Assembly: GCA_001600635.1 (NCBI GenBank)
Contig: BCKL01000029.1
Location: 144,434-208,433 of the forward strand
DNA length: 64,000 nt
From: Leucosporidium creatinivorum
Taxonomy: Eukaryota; Basidiomycota; Microbotryomycetes; Leucosporidiales; Leucosporidiaceae
Direction of reading: 5' to 3'
Shown here: positions 34,884 to 47,181 of the stretch, piece by piece
Layout: every line of letters starts with the position of its first letter
Numbering within the stretch: position 1 is the first letter of the stretch
The notes under the pieces: model-generated
What the model was told of the DNA's origin: nothing
What the model saw: the letters and a program-made list of their open reading frames with translations, nothing else
Databases searched by the model: none
Program-made: the position numbers and the translations under genes

Positions 34884-37800
34884 ATGGCCAGCTCGCCCAC
34901 TCCCTCGCCCTCGCGTCTACGAGCAGCACGCGCCTCCCACTCCCACTCCCTCTGGTCCCTCCTTCCCTCTCCCTCCTCCATCGTCGACCTAACAATCCCC
35001 ATCCCCGGCTCTTCTGTACCCTCCTCCCGGCCACTCTCCCCCAACGCTACCAGACGACCAGGATTAGCAGCAGCCAGAGCAGCACGCGCCAACTCGCCCT
35101 CGCCTCGGAGGGCTGGAGAGCCGCCTGCTGTGGGAGAGAGCAGGTGGAGGAGTAGAGAGTTCTGCTTCTATTATGCCGTGTTCATTTTGGTGCTGCCGAG
35201 GATGGTGGGGAGCGTGGTGAGATTGAGTAGAGGTGAGTGAGGGCTTGTGGACGCGTCGAGCTGAGATGGGAGGTCATGGGAAGGGATGGGGCGAGGCGCA
35301 GGCGCAGGGATATCAAGAATAGCGTGTGCGCTTTGGGGGAGTGCTCTACGATGCTCGGAGATCAGCAGGCGACGAGGGAGGGCAGGACAGGGCTGCTCGG
35401 CGCACGCGACTAAGGCAGCAGCGTGATCTCCGCAGGAGGTCGCGCTGGGTCTTTTAGCGCAGTCGCGATCGGGTCAGCTCTACTCAACCCAGCCACAGTC
35501 AGCTTTATACCAGCTCTCAGTAGCGTGAGCAGCGGCTCGCCTGCTCGGCGGGCTCGGACTTCGCTCCCTCTTCGACGGTCGCGCTTCTTCGCTTGTTAAA
35601 GCCGGTCTGTGGTGGAAGACTCGATCCTCCTCGCTCGTCTCGTGCTTCTTACAGCTGTGCAGCTGGTAGCAGCGCACGAGCTCGCGCCTCGCCTTCTCGA
35701 CCGCTCGGCTTCCTCGCTTGAGGCGGAGGGGCTCGCTGTCTGAAGTATGAGAGAAAGGGTTCTCTGTCAGAGTTAGCACTAGGTCTGCTCCAGGCATCAG
35801 GCGCTGGGGTGGTTGGAGCTTCTTGTGATCCGTCAAGTCGGGGGCTTCTTCGCCGACCTCTGCGGAGTTCGCTGTGCTGCGCTGAGTGCAGAGTGGCGCT
35901 CGGCTGAAGGGGCCCAGTCGTGGTGTTCGCCGATTCTCGCGACCCCATCTCCCGATGTGGTCTGGGCCCCGACTGGGACGGACTAGCTCGCCGAGCAGAT
36001 GGCAGGGGCTGCTTTCGGCGAGGACGAGGGGAGCTCTGCGTCTTCTCGTCACCCTGCTCGCTCCGCTCAGTAAACAGCATGTTCAACAATGCTGATGCTG
36101 GGGCAAAGGGAGAGAAGGCGGCTCGGGAGGGCGCTTCGGGAGCGGAGAGGCTCACCTGCTCTGCTACAGCGGAGGAGGTGGCTTCCTAAACTTCCAAGAA
36201 GACTTCCTCAGTACTTCAGCGTGCGTGGTAACTCCTCGCCTTGCCTCCGTAGCTTGTCAGCACGGTCGAGCGCGCAGGACTCGCCTGCCTTATCAGCTCG
36301 GGCTGAGCTCGTTCGGTGCTAGGCGGACGGGTTCGCTCGGCTAGCTCGAGCAAGCGGACTTGTCATTGAAGGGCCGGGGACGTGCCCTGGGACTTGTAGC
36401 GTGACGCTCGTCTTCCCGATAGATTGAACGGGAGCTCTTCGCCGAGCAGCTAGCTTCCGTTTCCGGCCGAGAGGCTGAGGCGCGAGGCTTGCTGTTGTTG
36501 ATCGTCGAGACTCTTTTCAATCTCGCCGCCAAGACGAGGATTACTTCCGTGACTTTCTCCTTCGTCGCTGTCTCGGGCTCACCCATGCTCGGCGCTCGCT
36601 CATCTTCGCAATGCGGAGTTGCCGCTGTGCTCTACGAGAGCGGCGGTGTGTCTGCTAGGCGTGGAAGGTTGAACGCCTTTTCATTCGCAAGCTCGTACGA
36701 GCTGCTCGCTTGTGCAGGCTGGCTCGCTCGCTCGCTGAGAGGTCGTTTCTCGGCTCGAGAGGATCGGGTCCGTCTCTCTGCGTCGAGACGAAGGGATCTG
36801 CATTGCATTCTCCATCTTGCCGCGTGACAGGTTGAGAAGCGTCGGAGGCGATGCCATGACTGCTGATGAGGCACCGAGCGATTGGGGAGCTCGGCTCCTT
36901 CTCGCGAGGGGAGGAGTGAGCTCCCCAAGGGCGTTGACGCTCTTACTCGCTGAGTCTAACCCGCCGGATCCGGCCTACGCTCGAGCCTCTCACCCTTATG
37001 TGTGGACCGCGAGGTCTGAGGCGCTGAGCGCGGTCGAGCGCGATCCGACTTCTCGGCGAAGGCGGGCTGTTCGCGGGCAGCGGATGGCGCTCCTCGCCTT
37101 ATCGATGAGCAGTACGCTCGTCCTCTTCGGTCCGATATCTGCAAGACTGACCTCTACCGCTAGTCTGGTCACATCCTGCTGTGCCGCCTAGAGCTTTTCG
37201 CTGACTGCCAAGCTCTCCCTCCTACAGTCTCCAACCCCAACTACCCACTCTTCGCGCATCGACTATCACCAGGATGGCTCTTTGGCTGGAAAGTGGTGCG
37301 TCTCTTCTCTCCCTTGCGCTCGCTCTCCCTCACTGACCCGCGCTCTCTCCCTCGCAGGACACCTCGGACCACCAGTGGAACACCTTCCGCTCCAATCTAC
37401 CGATGCTCATCGGTCTCCTCGGACTCTTCATGCTCTCCTCCACTCTCTTCAACCGCTTCTACCGTCCCTCTCCCTCGCCATCCTCGACATCCCTCCCACC
37501 AAAAGCCGTCTTCATCCTCTCCTTCGCCCTCCCGCTGCTCTTCCTCCTACATGGCTCATCGCTACTGAAGATCCTGGCGATCTTGAGCCTCAACTTTTGG
37601 GTCAGTAGGACCGCAAGATGGGGAGGGAAATGGACGAGAGCTGCGCCGGCGATAGGGTGGGCGGTGAATCTGGCGGTGCTGTTCTCGAATGAGCTTTGCG
37701 AGGGCTACAGGTGGGGGAGTCTGAGTAGTGGGTTGGCGTGGTTGGTGAGTCGTCTTCTCGCCGCTCGAGGGGAAGTGCAGAGCTGACCGAGTCGGCGTCG

Positions 37801-39690
37801 AGCAGGACGATGACGCCTACCGAGGGATTCTGCCGAGGTGGCATATCAATTGGAACATCACCATGCTCCGATTGATCTCGTTCAACCTTGACTACTACTG
37901 GGCCTGCACCTCAGCACCACCACCACTGCCCGCACCAGCATCCGTTTCGCCCAAGGTTCGTTTCTCTCACTCAGCTCGTCCTACCGCTGGCTGACCTTGC
38001 CCACCGCGAGCAGGCCCCAACGCACCCACCAACGTCCACCACCGCCACCACCGAACGAGCGCTCACCTCCACCTCCCACCCCCTCACCTCCTACTCCTTC
38101 CCCCTCTACCTCGCCTACACCCTCTACCCTCCTCTCTACCTCGCCGGACCGATCATCACCTACAACTCCTTCGTCTCTCAACTTCTCTCGCCTCTACACA
38201 CTCGGCCTGCACCTCCCCCACCCGCGCCCTCGGCGACTTCAACCTCAAGCTCAGGCCGACTCTCCCCCTCGCCTCGCTCCTCGCTCCAACCCGCTCCCGA
38301 GACGATGAGGCGCAAGCTCCTCATCAGCTACACCATCCGCTTCCTTGCTTGTCTGCTCACGATGGAAGTAGTACTGCACTCGATGTATGTCGTTGCGATC
38401 AAGGATGAGAGTAGGAGGGGAGCGTGGGAGGGAGCCAGCCCGATGGAGGTTAGTATGGTAGGATTTTGGAATTTGATTGTCGTGTGGTTGAAGGTGAGTT
38501 CTCCTACTGTTGCGTCATTGAGGTGGAGGGTGGAGCTGGGAGCTGGAGCGGCGCTGACCTGGATGCTCTCTCTTCTCTTTCCCTCTCCCGCTCGGCGCCG
38601 CCATTCACCTTGTGCTGCCCTCTTCATCTCCAACCTCCTCCACACACGCGCACTTCCCCCTCGCCCTCGCCCAACACACCACAGCTCCTCATTCCCTGGC
38701 GTTTCTTCCGCCTGTGGGCCCTCCTCGACGGCATCGACCCTCCCGAGAACATGGTGCGCTGCATGGCCAACAATTACTCGACGCTCGGCTTTTGGAGAAG
38801 CTGGCATCGGAGTTATAACCTTTGGGTCGTCAGGTGAGTTCAACTCAGCGTCTTGACTAGTTTCGTCAAGGGACGGGAATAGAGCTGCTCGGCGAGGGCT
38901 GAGTCAATCTCGAGGGGCCGAATAGCTAGCTGACGCTTCGCCTACGCTCGAACAGATACATCTACATCCCCCTCGGCGGCACCTCGCACGCCTGGCTCGC
39001 CACCCTCATTGTCTTCACTTTCGTCGCCCTTTGGCATGATCTTTCTCTCAAGCTTCTGACTTGGGGTTGGGTCATTAGCCTCTTTGTCTTACCGGAGATG
39101 ATCGCTAAGAAGGTCGTTCCGTGGGAGAAGGTGAGCTTGGGTCGTCTTGCCTCTGTCGTTTCGGAGCTCGGCGCTAACCCCCTACCTCCTCGCTCTTCCT
39201 TCTCCTCGTCTCCGCCCATCTTCTGCGCTCTAACGATGCCACCTCACTAGTACGGCCACCACTCCTTCTACCGCCACCTCGCCGCCCTCGGAGGAGTAGT
39301 CAACATCCTCATGATGCTCACAGCCAACCTCATCGGCTTTGCGATTGGAACGGAGGGGACGAGGTACATGTGGAGGAGTATGGTCGGGAGCTGGGAGGGT
39401 GAGTCTACTCTGCTCTTCTTACTGGTCGAGAGTACTGGTTGAGAGAATGATGGCGCAGGATGAGCGCTGACGACTTGGGTTCGGCGCCAAACAGGGATTC
39501 GCTTCATGGTCGTCGCTTCAGCGTGTCTCTTCGTCGCAGTGCAGGTCATGTTCGAGTATCGGTGAGTTCTTACACCGTCTTTTCTCGTCGCTTCGCGCTC
39601 GCCTCCACCCGAAAGCTCGCTGACCCCGCTTGACTTTGGCTCGCTCGCAGGGAGGAGGAACGGCGGAGAGGCATTTCCAGGAGGTGCTGA
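34884..39690 (+). CDS. GUP1: Gup1, MBOAT-family O-acyltransferase
   Basis: Ten exons: 34884-35232, 37228-37295, 37358-37744, 37806-37955, 38014-38493, 38685-38833, 38956-39130, 39251-39398, 39495-39561, 39651-39690. They give 670 residues. Conserved Gup1 blocks are all present: [100 protein letters not shown], the MBOAT His in [17 protein letters not shown], and the end [15 protein letters not shown]. Family knowledge: Gup1 is an ER multi-span acyltransferase remodelling GPI-anchor lipids. The first intron is 1995 nt and resembles the repeat family; without bridging it, the N-terminal exon would be annotated as a separate small gene. A Ser/Pro insert lies at about residues 385-425. Confidence 0.92.
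35233..37227 (+). repeat. Giant first intron of GUP1, diverged repeat relative (copy E)
   Basis: 1995 nt between GGTGAGTGAG and CCTCCTACAG. Rich in GCCGAGC/GCTCGGC words like copies A-D. Short matches in the same sense as the host gene include a segment coding [13 protein letters not shown] near 36690 (copy B minus strand near 31440: SFASSSELELLSQGGWL) and a stretch at about 35700-35745 resembling 43210-43255 in copy C. More diverged than the other copies; family membership is probable, not certain. Confidence 0.5.
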
Positions 39691-39910
39691 GCTGTTGTGC
39701 TGCAATTACGGCACTCGGAAGCAGTCTTACCCGACTAGGAGCGAGAAGCAATCAGACGAGAGAGCAGAGGGACGCGCGGCGAGCAGCGAAGCGAGAGCCG
39801 AGCTCGCCGAGCACTCGCCCGTCGAGTGTTGAAAACCGAGAGTACTATGGGTTCCGTTGCAGCTCGCTTGTCGTATTATGCTCGTACACTCGAGCGCTCC
39901 TCGCTTACTC
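39691..39910. other. Convergent 3' ends of GUP1 and a MYND gene
   Basis: 220 bases holding both 3' UTRs. Nothing else seen. Confidence 0.4.
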
Positions 39911-41301
39911 CTAAGCCGTGCCAGCGCCATCTCCTTCCCTCTCGCTCGGTCCATCCCCCATGAGCGCGCGAACGGCGGGGTGGAAGTCGTCCTGGCTGAT
40001 CACCGCTGTATGAGAGAACTGGGACTGTGGATTTAAGGAAGGTCAGCCCGTTTGCTGGAGTTCGAAGGCCTCAGCACTCACGTGCAAAGCCTTCTCCTCG
40101 TCCTTAACCTTCTTGCCGCCAGGATGTAACGCGCCCTCCCCGGTCCCGACCTCCGCCTTTACGAGCGCCATGGACCGTATCAGGCGATCCATCTCCTTTC
40201 CCTCGTGTTCGATGATCCCCTCGGCGATGACCTTGCCCTCGCTCATGTACAGATCCTCGAGTATGAGTAGGCTAAGGTTGCGGACCGGTCGAGAGAGCGA
40301 CCAGCGAAGAGCTTCTTGCCAATGAGGGTTGAGGTGGAGGTGATGATAGTCGTCGTAGATGCTGAAACTGCGGTCGGGCGAGATGACGAGAGGTAGGTCT
40401 GAGCGAGAACTTAAGAGTTAGCGATGTATTTGCTCGGCGCGGCTGACCGCACCTACGCTGAGGCATGTGCACCATTCTCCCGTCCATCAAGAACGTTGTC
40501 TCGTGAATCAGTCCGATATAGTAGCCATCTTTGTCATCGGGAGTCCAGAACGAGCGAGGGACAGTGTTGGAGCTGGGCATGATTCGGCGAATGCTCGCGT
40601 GCAGCGATTGGGGTGAGATCTTGAGGTGGTCCTCGAACGAGCGAACGACGACTTCCATGAACTTGAAGCGGTCGCGGAGGAGTAAAGGCCTCCTGTCGTA
40701 CTCGAAGCGGATGATGAGGACGTGACTCTGGGCGAGGGAGTCGAGCTTGCCGAGATGGAGCGCCGAGCGAGCTGCCACCATCGCTTCTCCCGAGATCGAC
40801 TGGAGATGCTTCTCACTATCCTGCTTAGCGTAGGAGACGACGGGATTCGCAAGCACTGTGTGCTCGGCTTGCTCGTGTGCAAGGGCGTTGCGACGGCAAG
40901 GCGCTCGGTGAAGGGGGTAGTGGATGAGCTGGGGGGGAGACGGGGTCAGCAGGAAGACGGTAGAACTCGCGGACCCTCAAGAGCTCGCCTGACACTCTTT
41001 CGAGCAGCTGCAAAAGAGTGCGGTGCGTAAGCGTTTGCTCCCCCGGCGCTGGCGGGCGGGCTCTGTGATCGACTCACTACCGTGTTTGCTTGCAACGCGA
41101 GCATACGAGCAGAGCCTTTTCCTTGGTCTCCTCCGATCCACACTGAACACAGCAGAGCTTGAACGACTCGGCTTTGAGGAGTCCTTCGTCTGCCTGGACC
41201 CTCTCGCCGTCGCTGTTCGGAGGGCGCTCGACGGCCTTGCTGGAGAATTCGGCCTTGTTGTCGCAGCTGCTGGTCGGGAAGGAGTTCTTCTGACTGCTCA
41301 T
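39911..41301 (-). CDS. MYND zinc-finger protein, 19-nt-microexon subfamily
   Basis: Five exons in transcript order: 41301-41078, 41007-40989, 40928-40457, 40398-40082, 40024-39911. They give 381 residues. The finger is CCVQC, VCSRC, RYCSKEC and LIHYPLHRAPC. The 19-nt second exon codes the YCSKECQ core, and the intron after it starts GC rather than GT (CAG|GCGAGC to CCCAG). The body has AARSALHLGKLDSLAQSHVL, then HLPLVISPDRSFSIYDDYHH, HWQEALRWSLSRPV and LLILEDLYMSEGK; these segments recur in the genes at 8138 and 55002 and define an unnamed C-terminal domain. No enzyme motif recognised. The only apparently intact member of its subfamily here. The shared leader motif lies 63 nt before the ATG. 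Confidence 0.8.
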
Positions 41302-41364
41302 GCTGCTGTAAATGAGTCGAAACGAGACGAGCAAAGATGGGGCAAGAGGCAAGAGGCGAAACGA

Positions 41365-41379
41365 ACCGAGCGTCTGTTG
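41365..41379 (-). promoter_or_regulatory. Shared MYND-gene leader motif, copy 2
   Basis: CAACAGACGCTCGGT on the minus strand, 63 nt before the ATG at 41301. See the other copies at 25280, 54893 and 61181. Confidence 0.6.
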
Positions 41380-43699
41380 ATGTGGGCGGAGAGGGGTGCT
41401 GTAGGAGGGCAGAGGCTGAGGGAAGCTCTGGATTGGTCTTGGGTGAGTGGCCAGCCTACAGCTCGGAATTGGACTTCAGAGCAGCCCCCCATTCCCTCTC
41501 GGCGAAGGCCAGCTCATCGCCGAACTGAGCGCTGCAGTGAGTCTGAGAGCTCGGACGGTAGCCAAGCAGGGTGGAAAGCGAGCAAGAAGCTGCAGAGTTG
41601 AACATCTGAGCTTCAGGGAGCTACAGCCGAGATGCAGCCCCCTCTTCAACTCTTCCCCTTCAGCTCGCCCAACTCATGTCGCTTCGCCCCTTGGACTCTG
41701 CCAACTCACCTCGCCTTTCAGCTCGACTTCGCCGGCCGGCTCAGCAGCAAAATATCACAGCTTCGGACTACACCTCAGCACTACCAACCTACACCCTAGA
41801 TCACCTCATACACTCTCCCATCTCCTCCAACCGCCAGCAGCACGCTCCTTCAACTTTCGACTCGACTTGAACGGGAGAGGCATGAGCGGGAAGGAGCAGG
41901 GCGAGGAGCGGAAGTCGTATAATCTGGTGCAGACTCTAGCACTGCTGTTGAGAGTGATAGAAGGGAGCTCGGAGGGTGAGCAGGTGAGTTGGATGATGCG
42001 TTTCGAGCGAGGGCAGGATGGGCAGGCCGCAGAGGGCTGGGAGCGGAGTGAGATATGCGTGGGGCTGAGAGTGCAGGCTAGTAGCTATGTCTCGGTGCTG
42101 AGCGGCTGGAAATGAAGCAGCATCTCGTTCGAAGGCTGCTCGGCGCGCGCACTTCGAGAAGCCGGCGTAACCCTTTGTTGAGAGGATTGCGCCGGGTCTC
42201 TGAAGCGCTATCCACCGCCAGACCACCAAAGTGTCTCCCTGCGTACCCTGGCGCTCTTGCTCAAGCAATGAGCGGCGTTCGCAGTTCGGCCCGAAGCTCG
42301 CTCATTGGCGGTACTGCTCCCACTCACAGAGCAGGACAGCGAGCCATCTGGACGTGCAGTTGTCCGGCTTACATGTGTCTCTGTGTGCGCTTCGTCGCTC
42401 CAGCTTTCGTGTCGAAGAGCAAGCCTCATTCGGCTCAGCGGACTCGGACTTGGCGGCTCGACGGTCGCGCTGCCTTGCTCGTCGAGCGAAGGGGTGCGTC
42501 GTCTCCATTTGGCCAGTATGCTCCTGATTGCTGGGAATCTTATGGCCTTCACGGCGTAGCGAGGCGCTCGCTGGACAGGGAGCGGTCGGAGGACCTTCGC
42601 CGAGCCTTACGTTGAGGTTGCCGCTTTGCGCTCGAGCGCGGGGCTCCACTTGTCTGAGGGAGGTCGACTAGATGAGGGAGGTCGACCAAATGGTTCCTTG
42701 GGTTCCCGGTTGTGCAGCTGTCGAACGACCAGCAGCTCAGAGGAGCAGGGAGCCCCTCGCCGAGCCTCACGAGCTCGCCGTTTCACTGAATGGTGCGGAG
42801 CGGGCCTCCTGTGAAGGACCTCGGCGATGTTGTGCTTCTCATCCATCTGGGTGGCGTCTTAGAGGCTACCTGTCGATCAGCTCTGGGCTGCTGAGAGGGG
42901 AGGAGACCTTCGCCGAGCTCCAGCCGCCTCGCTGTTCCACACCAAGGTGTGGAGTGGCTCCCGGCTGACTGGTGCGCAAGAACGGTGTCCTTCTGTATGA
43001 GTTCTTTTCTCTGCGGGCCAGACGAGGTCTCCTGAATGGGAAGAGGCCGAAGGGGGCTCGCTTACCGAACCTGATAGTCGGGACGCCTTCGCCGAGTGAG
43101 CTGGGGCTCTGCCGTCTGTGTAGGACGGGGAATCCCCGTCCAACCAGTGAGACACCCGCTTGGTCAGGCGTCGACGCGGGAGTTCGCGTCTTGCCTTGTC
43201 GCCTGCTCGACTTCTTCGCTCGAGGCGGTGGAGCTGTCTGTCTTGAAGTAGAAGGTCGAGCTCTTCTTCGCCAGTGCTACCGCTATGCAGACCCGAGGGG
43301 TATGCTGGTACTCGCTGGTGACCCTGTAAATGTTGCGCTCGAGTCGAAGGCCTTCGCCGAGCTCTGCTCGAGTTCGCAGCGCTGCACAGGGGTGCAGCAG
43401 GGGGGCTCGGCTGGAACTTCCAGAATGAGCCCACGGCTCCCCTACTGACTACGTCGAACAGCTCGTCCGAGCGCGACAGGCTTGCCATGCTCCTCGACGC
43501 GCTTCGCTGACTCGCCTTCGCTCTTCCGCCCACCCTACCAGCTTCCAATTCCCATTACCCTCAATTCACCCTTCGACCCTCACTCGGGCAGTCTCCTCAT
43601 CTCCCCACTCCGCCTCTCCAACACACTTCTCCCCACCCGTCGCCTCGACCTCTCTCCTCACGACCGACCTCGGCGGAGGACATTCGCCGATTTGCGCTC

Positions 43700-43783
43700 G
43701 CTGATTAGCAACAGCGAGCTGAAGGAGGGGGAGAGGAGGAAGACGAAGGATATTCTGATTGAGGAGGAGGTGAGGAAGAGGAG
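43700..43783 (+). pseudogene. DNAJC8 exon-4-end fragment in repeat copy C
   Basis: Reads LKEGERRKTKDILIEEEVRK and ends in AGGAG|GTGAGTGG, paralogous to the live exon end at 33727. The sequence upstream (RRLDLSPHDRPRRRTFAD) is shared with copies A and D but not with DNAJC8. Confidence 0.75.
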
Positions 43784-46726
43784 GTGAGTGGATTTTTGCT
43801 TGCTATCCTAGGCGGGGGCCGGCTGCGAGGGAGGGAGACTGGCGGGAGTGGGCTGGGAGGGAAGGGCCGGGACGGGACGGGCAGGGTGGATAGGGCAGGG
43901 CAGAGAGAGCAGAGAGGAGCATCTCGCGCGGTTGGGCTCTCGCTGAGGGTCCGGTCGAGTGAGTTGAACCCCGCCCAGCTCTGCTGCCTTACTCACCGAC
44001 TTGAACCAAGTCGACCGAGCGGGCTGGTTCACCGACTCACCGTTCTCGTATAGCATTCTGGGAGCATGCTGTAGCAATTGGGTGAGCGTCGTTGCCCGCT
44101 CTGCTCGACCGTGCGCGGCGCTGAAGCAGCAGTGGGCGGGAGGGTCGCCTCGCCTCGCCTCGCTCGGCGCAGGGGGGCCTCGGCGCTCTCTCTTGTCTTC
44201 TCGCCCACGGTCACGATGCGGCTGAGGGCGAAAGACTGTGAAGGTCGATCGGCTACTCTCGGGCGAGACGCCTGAGCTTCAGAGCGCTTTGCCGCCCCGA
44301 CGCAACTCGGCTCGGCTCGGCGTGGAGGGCAGGTCTCGAGTTCTCTCTCTCATTTCGGCTCGGGCTGCACTCTTCGAGAGGGTGCTGCACGATCCGATTC
44401 ATCCAGGAGAGATTCGAGGCTCGTAGCTGTGCAGGGGCTCTTGTGAAGCAGCTTCGCTCGGCGTGGAGCTGCCTCGGCGCTTGCTGGTCGAGCAGGCCAG
44501 GGGCAGGGAAAGGTCGCTCGCTCGTCTTGACGCTCTCAGCCGGTCCGCAGCTGTGGGTGCAAGACTCGAGGGAATCTTTCCTTCCCTTGCCTCTCGCCAA
44601 GCAACATGCAGATCGTCCTCCGAGCACTCGGCGGCGTGAGACCACCTGCCGTCTCTCCTTTTCCGACGTACGCGGATCACCCGTTGGTGCACTGCGTAGA
44701 CTAAATATCGAGTGGGCAAACGCTGCTCGTTTGTAGGGTGGAACCTCACTCAGCCGCCCATCTGGGCCTCGACGATGGCGTGCAAAGGAGAGCTCGGCGC
44801 TCGAGGGCTGTCTTTGCACTCTCGCGCCCGCGGTGGTTAAGGGCGTGGGATTGCTCTGGAGTCATCAAGTCTCTCCTCCTCCCTTCACGGAGCACTTGCA
44901 CGGAGGAAGCCGTGCAGCAGGCTCGGCGCCGAGGACAGGAGCAGCTGCCGATCTCTCGTCGCTATTGGACTCGCTCGGAGTGCTGTACAGTACGCTGCGC
45001 GGTTTAATCAAATGCGCATTCCTCGGTACCATGTCCGCCCCCTCATTTCTTCCCATCGGCCCCTCTCTCTCGCGCTCGGCGCTCCACTTCCGCACGAGGA
45101 GGCAACCGAAGGCGAGGGCTCGCTCTGTCCGAGATATGGGACCGAAGCTCGGGTTCTGCCTCTCTGACTGTGGGTCGAGCTCCTCGTGTCACGCTTTCGG
45201 TGTGAGCGCGATCTGACTCGCCTGCCCGGCGCTGCTCGGCGGCTGGAAGCTCGTCCTCGCTCCTCGGCTTTGCGTGGCGTGCTACATCATATTGAGCCTA
45301 GCTGAGTTGGTGCACAAAGGTGACTCAGCTTTCTCAACAACATAGATCGTTTCTCTGAGTAAAGCTGGAGCACAGGGAGAGAGAGGCGGCTCGCTCTCGG
45401 CGCTCATCTAGTCGTTCGCGGTCAGGAGCTGGCTGTGAGCAGGAGACGTTGATGCGACCCATGATGTCTCTCGCACGCTCTTGTGTCCTACTGACGGCGC
45501 TCTCGTCGAGAGTGATGGACTGCAAAGCGACAAGGTGTCGCTCGACTGAAGCCTCGGCAGCGCAGAGGACTCGGTAGCTCCTCGCTCTCCGTCCTCAGTA
45601 ATCGAGCGTTCGTTGAATGCTTGACCGCTGGGGTGAACTTGAGGAAAGCCCCCCTTGGCTGCGTCCGGAGCACGTGTGCCACTCAGCGGTGAGTCTACAG
45701 CGCTGGCTCTCTTTCGCCTCGCTTTCTCGGTCGTGGAGCTATTGATGCTGCTCTGGGGCGGAGATCAGGATCAAAGACCGTAGCTGGTGCTGCATGCTCA
45801 GCTGTACCACATGACGTTGCAGAGTACCAGCTGCCGGACGCTCCAGCACCGAGATGAGGCCAGCCTTTGCCTCGCTCGATGCTGGTGCGGCGAGACCACG
45901 GAGTCTTGCTGCTGCTCATATACGGCAGAAGGCGAGGAATCCTCCATGTGATCACGCACAGCTTCGCCCCAGCGGCCCAACTCGAGCCGAGTGTGCCGAC
46001 TCTTGCCCTTTCATTCGCCTTCGAGCGCGCGGTGGGCTTGGGGGCCGATGGCAATGTGGGATCGGATCACAGAGTCTGTTCAGGGTCAGTGCTGTGTAGT
46101 GGATGCACTCTCCCAGACAGCGTGCTCTCTACCGCAACCGAGAACCAAGCTCGCGCTGCCCTCTGCGGAAGGGTGGCTTGACTTGGGTGGACAGTCGACC
46201 CTGTAGAGCATGCAGATGTTGGATAACGCAGATTCGCCGCAGGCTCCCTGTCGTTGACAATATGAGCACAATCGACGCTACCTCCCGTTCAGGCTCGGCG
46301 ATGCCCTCGTCTTGCCTTCGCAGTCGTTCGGGCTTCTCAATGAGAGGCTCTGACGGTCAGATGGATGGTGAGAGTGGTATTCTTGCTACTGTGAGCCTCC
46401 CGTCCTGCCGTGCAGCTGGTGCAGCAGCACATCTTGCGGTTCGCTCTCCCGTTGCTTCCTGCTCTCATCGAGGCTCGCTCGGTCTCCACGAGGTGCGGGT
46501 AGCGTCACACCGGTCGCGCTGGTTCAGGTGAGCAACACTGTCTCGATCAAGTGCTATCAAAGACTGTGCATCAAAGGCTTGGTCGCTCGAGCGTCCTCGC
46601 CGAACACGGCTGCTCGTCGCTCCTGCTGCTCTCGGTAGTGGTCTTGTCCGCACACATTGCTCTCCATCAATTCACACGTCTCATAACAAGCGCTTACTCT
46701 CTCTCTCTCTCCTTTGTTCGACGTAG

Positions 46727-46815
46727 GCTAATCAAGATGAGGATGACAACCGAAGGAGCCGAAAGGAACGGAGGAGGTGCAGGAGAAGGGGAAGCAAGGA
46801 TAAGCGGTGGAAGAG
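46727..46815 (+). pseudogene. DNAJC8 exon-5 fragment in repeat copy C
   Basis: Follows an ACGTAG acceptor and reads LIKMRMTTEGAERNGGGAGE, a diverged copy of LTKMTMIAEGAEAKRVEEAQ. Truncated at the end as in copy A. Confidence 0.7.
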
Positions 46816-46924
46816 TCACTTGGAGCCCTATGCAAACATCTCTCTGCCTGCTCGCTCGCCCAACAATGCTACACTGCACGACCTGCGAGTGAGTTAAGCT
46901 CGGTGCTCGGCTCCTAAGACTGCT

Positions 46925-46999
46925 CATGCTCTCGCTTCTCTCCAAAAAACCAAAGCTCGCCGTGCAAGCAGCAGCGAGCAAGTCTGCTTTAGCTTCCAT
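46925..46999 (-). pseudogene. Dead first exon of a MYND gene (start of repeat copy C)
   Basis: ATG at 46999 followed by GAAGCTAAAGCAGAC, aligning with the first exon of the MYND gene at 61273. The finger cysteines are gone (LLAAACTASFG). As in copy A, the repeat begins right after it on the same strand. Confidence 0.65.
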
Positions 47000-47181
47000 C
47001 GTCTTCCAGTTGTGCGCGTATGCGAGTCGAAGAAGCGCGACGAGCGAGCGGGAGGAAGGAGAGAGTCGAGCAAGCCGAGCCGACAATGTCGAGCGGAGTA
47101 ACGAGGTCCGCACCTTGATCCAGCTCTTGTAGCGGAGTGAAGACACTCATAGATGATATTGAAAGCTGCCTAACAAGCTAC

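Larger units (their letters stand above)
41520..46915 (+). repeat. Dispersed repeat, copy C (inverted, longest)
   Basis: About 5.4 kb in the opposite orientation to copies A and D. Left end contains the reverse complement of the CAGCGCTCAG terminal block; right end reads AGTTAAGCTCGGTGCTCGGC. DNAJC8 exon-edge pieces at about 43700-43783 and 46727-46815 bracket a 2943-nt core. The outer module (41600-43600) aligns with 59700-61030 and with 29400-30500. Reading frames such as LCASSLQLSC-type and QIRRRLPVVDNMSTIDA are conserved with copy D, but no known protein family emerges. Confidence 0.75.

Noticed and set aside
34884-35240. Separate small gene coding [15 protein letters not shown]
   Set aside because: It is the first exon of GUP1; the phase and the next conserved block at 37228 join exactly.
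41447-42115. Gene coding the 222-residue open frame in repeat copy C
   Set aside because: Only parts are conserved in copies A and D, and the conserved part near VSWMMRF overlaps a possible GTGAGTTGG donor, so I list it only as repeat content.
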